Assembly: GCF_000004825.1 (NCBI RefSeq)
Contig: NW_008805068.1
Location: forward strand, 868,001 to 932,000
Source of the DNA: Heterostelium album PN500
Taxonomy: Eukaryota > Evosea > Eumycetozoa > Acytosteliales > Acytosteliaceae
Length of the DNA: 64,000 bases
Direction of reading: 5' to 3'
Within the stretch, counting starts at the first letter, position 1; every line of letters starts with the position of its first letter. The position numbers and the translations under genes are program-made. This document shows positions 60,105-64,000 of the stretch, in pieces. The notes beneath the pieces were generated by a model. That model was given only the letters and a program-made list of their open reading frames with translations, did not search any database and was not told the origin of the DNA.

Positions 60105-63100
60105 TTTTGGACGCTAGTGTAAATAATAATTATAATTGAATAACTATATAAAAAATTAACTATTAATATTAATTTAAACTAGAGCTATAAAACTAAAATA
60201 CAATAGAAATAGGTTTTGGAAAAAGATAGAAACAAAAAAAACAACAAGGTGGCGAGGTAAATGGAATACAAATATGGTCCAAATATATTTGTTTTGTTTT
60301 TCGGTTGGAATTGATTTGTAGTGGGAAAGGTTAAACTATTTAATAATTAATTAAAAAATAGTAATAAAATATGGTTGGTGTGTATCAGTAGACTGAGTAG
60401 ATGGAAAGGTATTTTTTGATTATGGTTGTTTTGTTTTAACAAATAAAAATTAAATATTATTTTGCAAGTATATAAAGTAGGTTTTGGAACTATATAGGTG
60501 AAATGAATTGAAATTTTTGTTTTTGGATTTGATTATTATATAGTTAACTATGTTTGAGTGTTTGGGATGATATTTATATGGAGATTTTTTTGTTGTTTGT
60601 TTTTTTTTTGTTTGTTTTGTTTGTTTTTTTTTTTAAGGTAGAAAGAGTAGAGAGGAAGGTCTACCTGCTTAATGTGGTGGTTAATGTTTTGGATTAAATT
60701 GTGTTGTTTGTGGTTCATATAGGTTTTGGTAGTTGATGCTGTAGCTGTTTATATTGCTGTTGGATGTGTTGTTGTTGTTTGAAAAGATATCAAGAGTGAA
60801 ATAAAGTGAGATGAATGAATGGTGTTCGTTTGACTGAGTGGTTTAGGTCTTTGTAAGAGCAGTCGACTGCAACCATATCAACATGATGGGTTATTGAGAA
60901 GATGAGGAAGAAAGATAAGGAAAGGAAGGAATGTAAAAGAAAGAGTTGAGAATAATATTAAAATCAAGAAATTAAAAGATAGATAATAAAGTGAGAGTAA
61001 CAATGTCAACAAATGATAAAAGTGAGTGCATTATTAACAACAAATATGATTATTATTAAGTTCGTTGATAACAGTAGAGATAATATTATCTATTTATATG
61101 GAGTGGCAGGTGGATTTGTGCATGAAAAGTGTAGTGTTTGTATGGGATAGGAAAGAACTTGAAGAAATAATTTAAAAGAACATAACCAACCAACGATATC
61201 CAACCTAAGATAATTTTTCTTTTGGTTGTAGTGGTTTAGTGTTGTTTTTGTATTCAATTCCAATTTAAACGGTACTGACAATAACAACACAACAAATCAT
61301 TTGAATCGAAAAGATAGTGAGTTTGATTTTAAATTGGAATTGACATATTAGGTAAATATATTATTAAAGACAAACACTAAATATATTTATTCTATATAGT
61401 TTGTTATTGAAAGTGTGTGTTAATGTTTATTTGTGTGTGTATATGTGTGTTGGAAAGTAATAATAATTATTATAATCTTTCAAATACTTTTATATGAGAG
61501 ATTGGAGTAGATTTATCAAATAATATTAAAAAATAAAGTACGTGTAATAATAATTATTTGTTGTTGTTTAGGGCATTGGAATAAATAATAACTTGCAACA
61601 GGGTGTGTGTTGTGTATTAATATTGTTTTCAATTCAAATATATTTTATAAATATTTTATATGTTTATTACTTTAAAAAACAATTAAATATCAACTTAAGC
61701 TTAAGGTAGAAAGAGTGATGATATACAATCAATAAACACACTTTTTTAAAAATATGAAAGAATTAAACAAATTAAAAAGATATCAAGAATGAGTGTTTGT
61801 TTGATTGATATTGTGAGTGCGTGGTGTGCCAAAATAGAAATATGTTGCAAAGTGGGGGTTTATTAATTAAAAATATGATTGATGGGTTGAAACAAGAGTC
61901 AAATTATTTTTGGAATTTTATGAATTATATTAGTTTTGTGAAATCTTATGAGAAACGAGGAGATATCATTTACTATTCAGAGATGAAAAGTTTAAATGAT
62001 GTATGTTGTTGGTGCTAGTGTGATTCGACTCTTTAAACAAGAGAGAGATACCGATAGGATTTGGAATCTACTCACTTATATAAATTAGTTTTTTAAAAAA
62101 AATAAAATTAAACAACCACAATATTATTTTTTAAACAGACACATATTAAATCTTTATAAATATTTTGTAATAACACTGATTATTTAGAAAAAGTCTGTAA
62201 ACTGTTGGAATATTAAAAATCATTCATACAATCCAAGTGGTTCATATTGTTTTTTTAATCAAAATATTCGTCTTGTTGTTTGGAGAGTGTAGTAATAAAT
62301 TGATGATTCAACGACAATCGAAATATGAATGATAATTACCTTTTATGAAACCGAGATTTTACCAATTGATAGAAAGAGTCAAATTGACGTTGTTTGGTAA
62401 AAGATTGGTGTGTGTTGGTGACTGATAGTCGTCTCTTATGGTAGTGGTAGTATTGATTTATTTTAAAGTAAGAATGTGGGAATTTTAGATGAAAATTTGT
62501 TGTTTGATTTTTATGACTGGTTTCAGAGGGTTACAAAAATAAAATTACCTGTTTGGTTTCAAATTAAAACAAATAGATCTAAATTGAAAATGATTAATAC
62601 CATTTGGATTTAAAAGGTTGTCATTTAAAAATAATTAAATAAAAAAAAATATTCTAATCATAGAGTGAAATATTTTTAATATTATCTTACAACAATAATT
62701 ATTATTAATTTGATGGTTTCACACAGTTGAAGAATAACAATATTGTTTGTTCCAAATTTGAAAAAATACACTCACCCTTCATCTGCTTTCAAAGATAAAA
62801 GAGATGTGATGATGTGTACGTTCTATCATTTTTACTACTATTAACATTTTAAAATAGCTGTATGTGGGAAAGTTAACATTGAGTTAAAGATTAAACAAAT
62901 AACAATAAAAACAACTATCACAAAATAAGATATAATACTCTATGTTTGGGTATATACATTCACAAATAACAAGATTGATGAAATTTATTAACAACTCTAT
63001 GATCATTGGTAATTCTTGATTTTTTTAAAAACAAACAAAACAATAACAACAACCAAAAATATCAATACAAGGTAAAAGAAGAATGATTGATCTATTCAAG

Positions 63101-63965
63101 TGATGATTGGCTAATATATATATATATATATATATAAGTAAAAATATAAAAACTTTAATATCAATGGGCTGAATGGATAAATTACAATTAAAAAAGATAG
63201 AAAATATCTAACCTTTATGGATACATGGGCATATTTGTAGTTTGCTTTGAAATGATTGAAAAGGAATGGAATGAATTCTTACTTTTTAAAAAGATTTATC
63301 TTTTTTTTTTTTAAAGTTCTATTTACAAATAAAATATAAGTTCTTAATTATTTTTTTTTAAAACTAAAAATTTTAAATTTATTTCTATTAATTAGTACTA
63401 ATCTAATAAATTTTTAAAAACTATATTTAAGAATACAACAAAAATAAATAAATAAATAAATAGATAAAGTTTATAATAATGAATATTTGAAGTTGAATGA
63501 TATTATTAAATGGTAAAGATTAGAAGTGTGAAGTTGAGGACAGAATGGATTGCTTATGAGTGGTGGTTGTGTGTATTATTTGGAAACAATGTAAAGTGGA
63601 ATGTAGTGTATAGGAGGTAAGTTTTTGGAATTAACCATTTATTTAAATAAATCGATTAATAGATATATAGAGTTTAAAAAAAAAATTGATAACCACACCA
63701 ACACGATCTTGATTTATATTCAGTTGTTGGTATATTTGTTGTTGATGTTGATCCAAACCTCGAATTATTGCAATAATAATTCTGATCTCTAACAAGCAGA
63801 TACCAAAAACATCTTTTTTGGAATTTACCTATTCAATTTTTATTTTATTATACCACCAACTCCACACCCAAACTCGCTACCACTACATCGAATTCCTCCA
63901 CCTCTTATATATGAAGTATGTGTCTTTGTATATCTTATCACCAACACACATTATAAACATAGATT
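60105..63965. other. 3.9-kb spacer upstream of the cyclin gene
   Basis: No gene is supported. GT-rich and T-rich runs (60560-60780) resemble the antisense of a CA-rich leader, which would fit a long 5' UTR of the minus-strand cyclin gene. A (TA)n tract lies at 63116-63136. The open frame near 61821 has no family features. A mixed stretch near 60820-60900 was checked for a tRNA and rejected. Confidence 0.5.
63116..63136. repeat. (TA)n microsatellite
   Basis: About ten TA dinucleotides in the spacer upstream of the cyclin gene. Confidence 0.8.
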
Positions 63966-64000
63966 ATGAAAGCATCAATAAAATCTGCTTTCAAACAAAA
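63966..64000 (+). CDS. Possible start of a gene cut by the window end
   Basis: An ATG with 10 further open codons (MKASIKSAFKQ) after TATAAACATAGATT. The run to the window end is too short to judge, but the codons are less AT-rich than the spacer and a gene is expected after so long a gap. Confidence 0.25.
   Translation, partial: MKASIKSAFKQ

Noticed and set aside
60830-60890. tRNA-like stretch (GACTGAGTGGTTTAGG...)
   Set aside because: It resembles the D-arm of a class II tRNA, but there is no matching T-arm (GGTTCRA) and no acceptor stem.
61821-62018. Open plus-strand frame of 65 codons in the cyclin spacer
   Set aside because: No splice or family support, and the codons are as AT-rich as the surroundings.

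Overview
The window is nuclear DNA of a social amoeba (dictyostelid). Evidence: long A/T homopolymer-rich spacers, short AT-rich GT-AG introns, Asn-, Gln- and Ser-rich low-complexity stretches in many proteins, dense small genes on both strands, and families typical of dictyostelids such as F-box/leucine-rich proteins. Coding sequence is richer in GC than I would expect for D. discoideum, so another dictyostelid genus is more likely. This placement is inference.

Left part (1-12.9 kb) is accessory. It has a prenylated AIG1-like GTPase, an F-box/leucine-rich gene, and a 7.1-kb DNA transposon (about 3212-10334) that sits inside the first exon of that F-box gene. The transposon has imperfect terminal inverted repeats. 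It carries three intron-containing genes: a 1152-residue transposase candidate and two outer genes of 320 and 418 residues. Both outer genes begin with an exon consisting only of the ATG, just inside each inverted repeat. Downstream lie a decayed coding remnant and a broken Crinkler-like nuclease-domain gene.

Middle part (13-49.5 kb) is mostly conserved housekeeping: a sterol reductase, a secreted protein, RIO2 kinase, kinetochore Nuf2, a mitochondrial ribosomal protein mS38-like gene, nucleoporin SEH1, a Ser/Asn-rich putative regulator after a 3.2-kb spacer, an MscS-type channel, a second F-box-like gene, a sucrase/ferredoxin-like protein, a tiny complex I B9/NDUFA3-like gene, a dienelactone hydrolase-like enzyme, EB1, a small coiled-coil protein, an 888-residue protein combining a putative Ig-fold DNA-binding region, an IPT/TIG domain and ankyrin repeats (NF-kB p105- or CAMTA-like order), a secreted Asn-rich protein and NSF.

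Right part (49.5-64 kb) has a SAP-domain gene with a frameshift in a G run, a GH15 glucoamylase/trehalase-family enzyme, the mitochondrial import channel Tom40, a PHO80-type cyclin, and a 3.9-kb spacer. I saw no operon-like organisation, tRNA, rRNA or CRISPR array. The most novel items are the three-gene transposon with ATG-only exons and the NF-kB-like domain combination.
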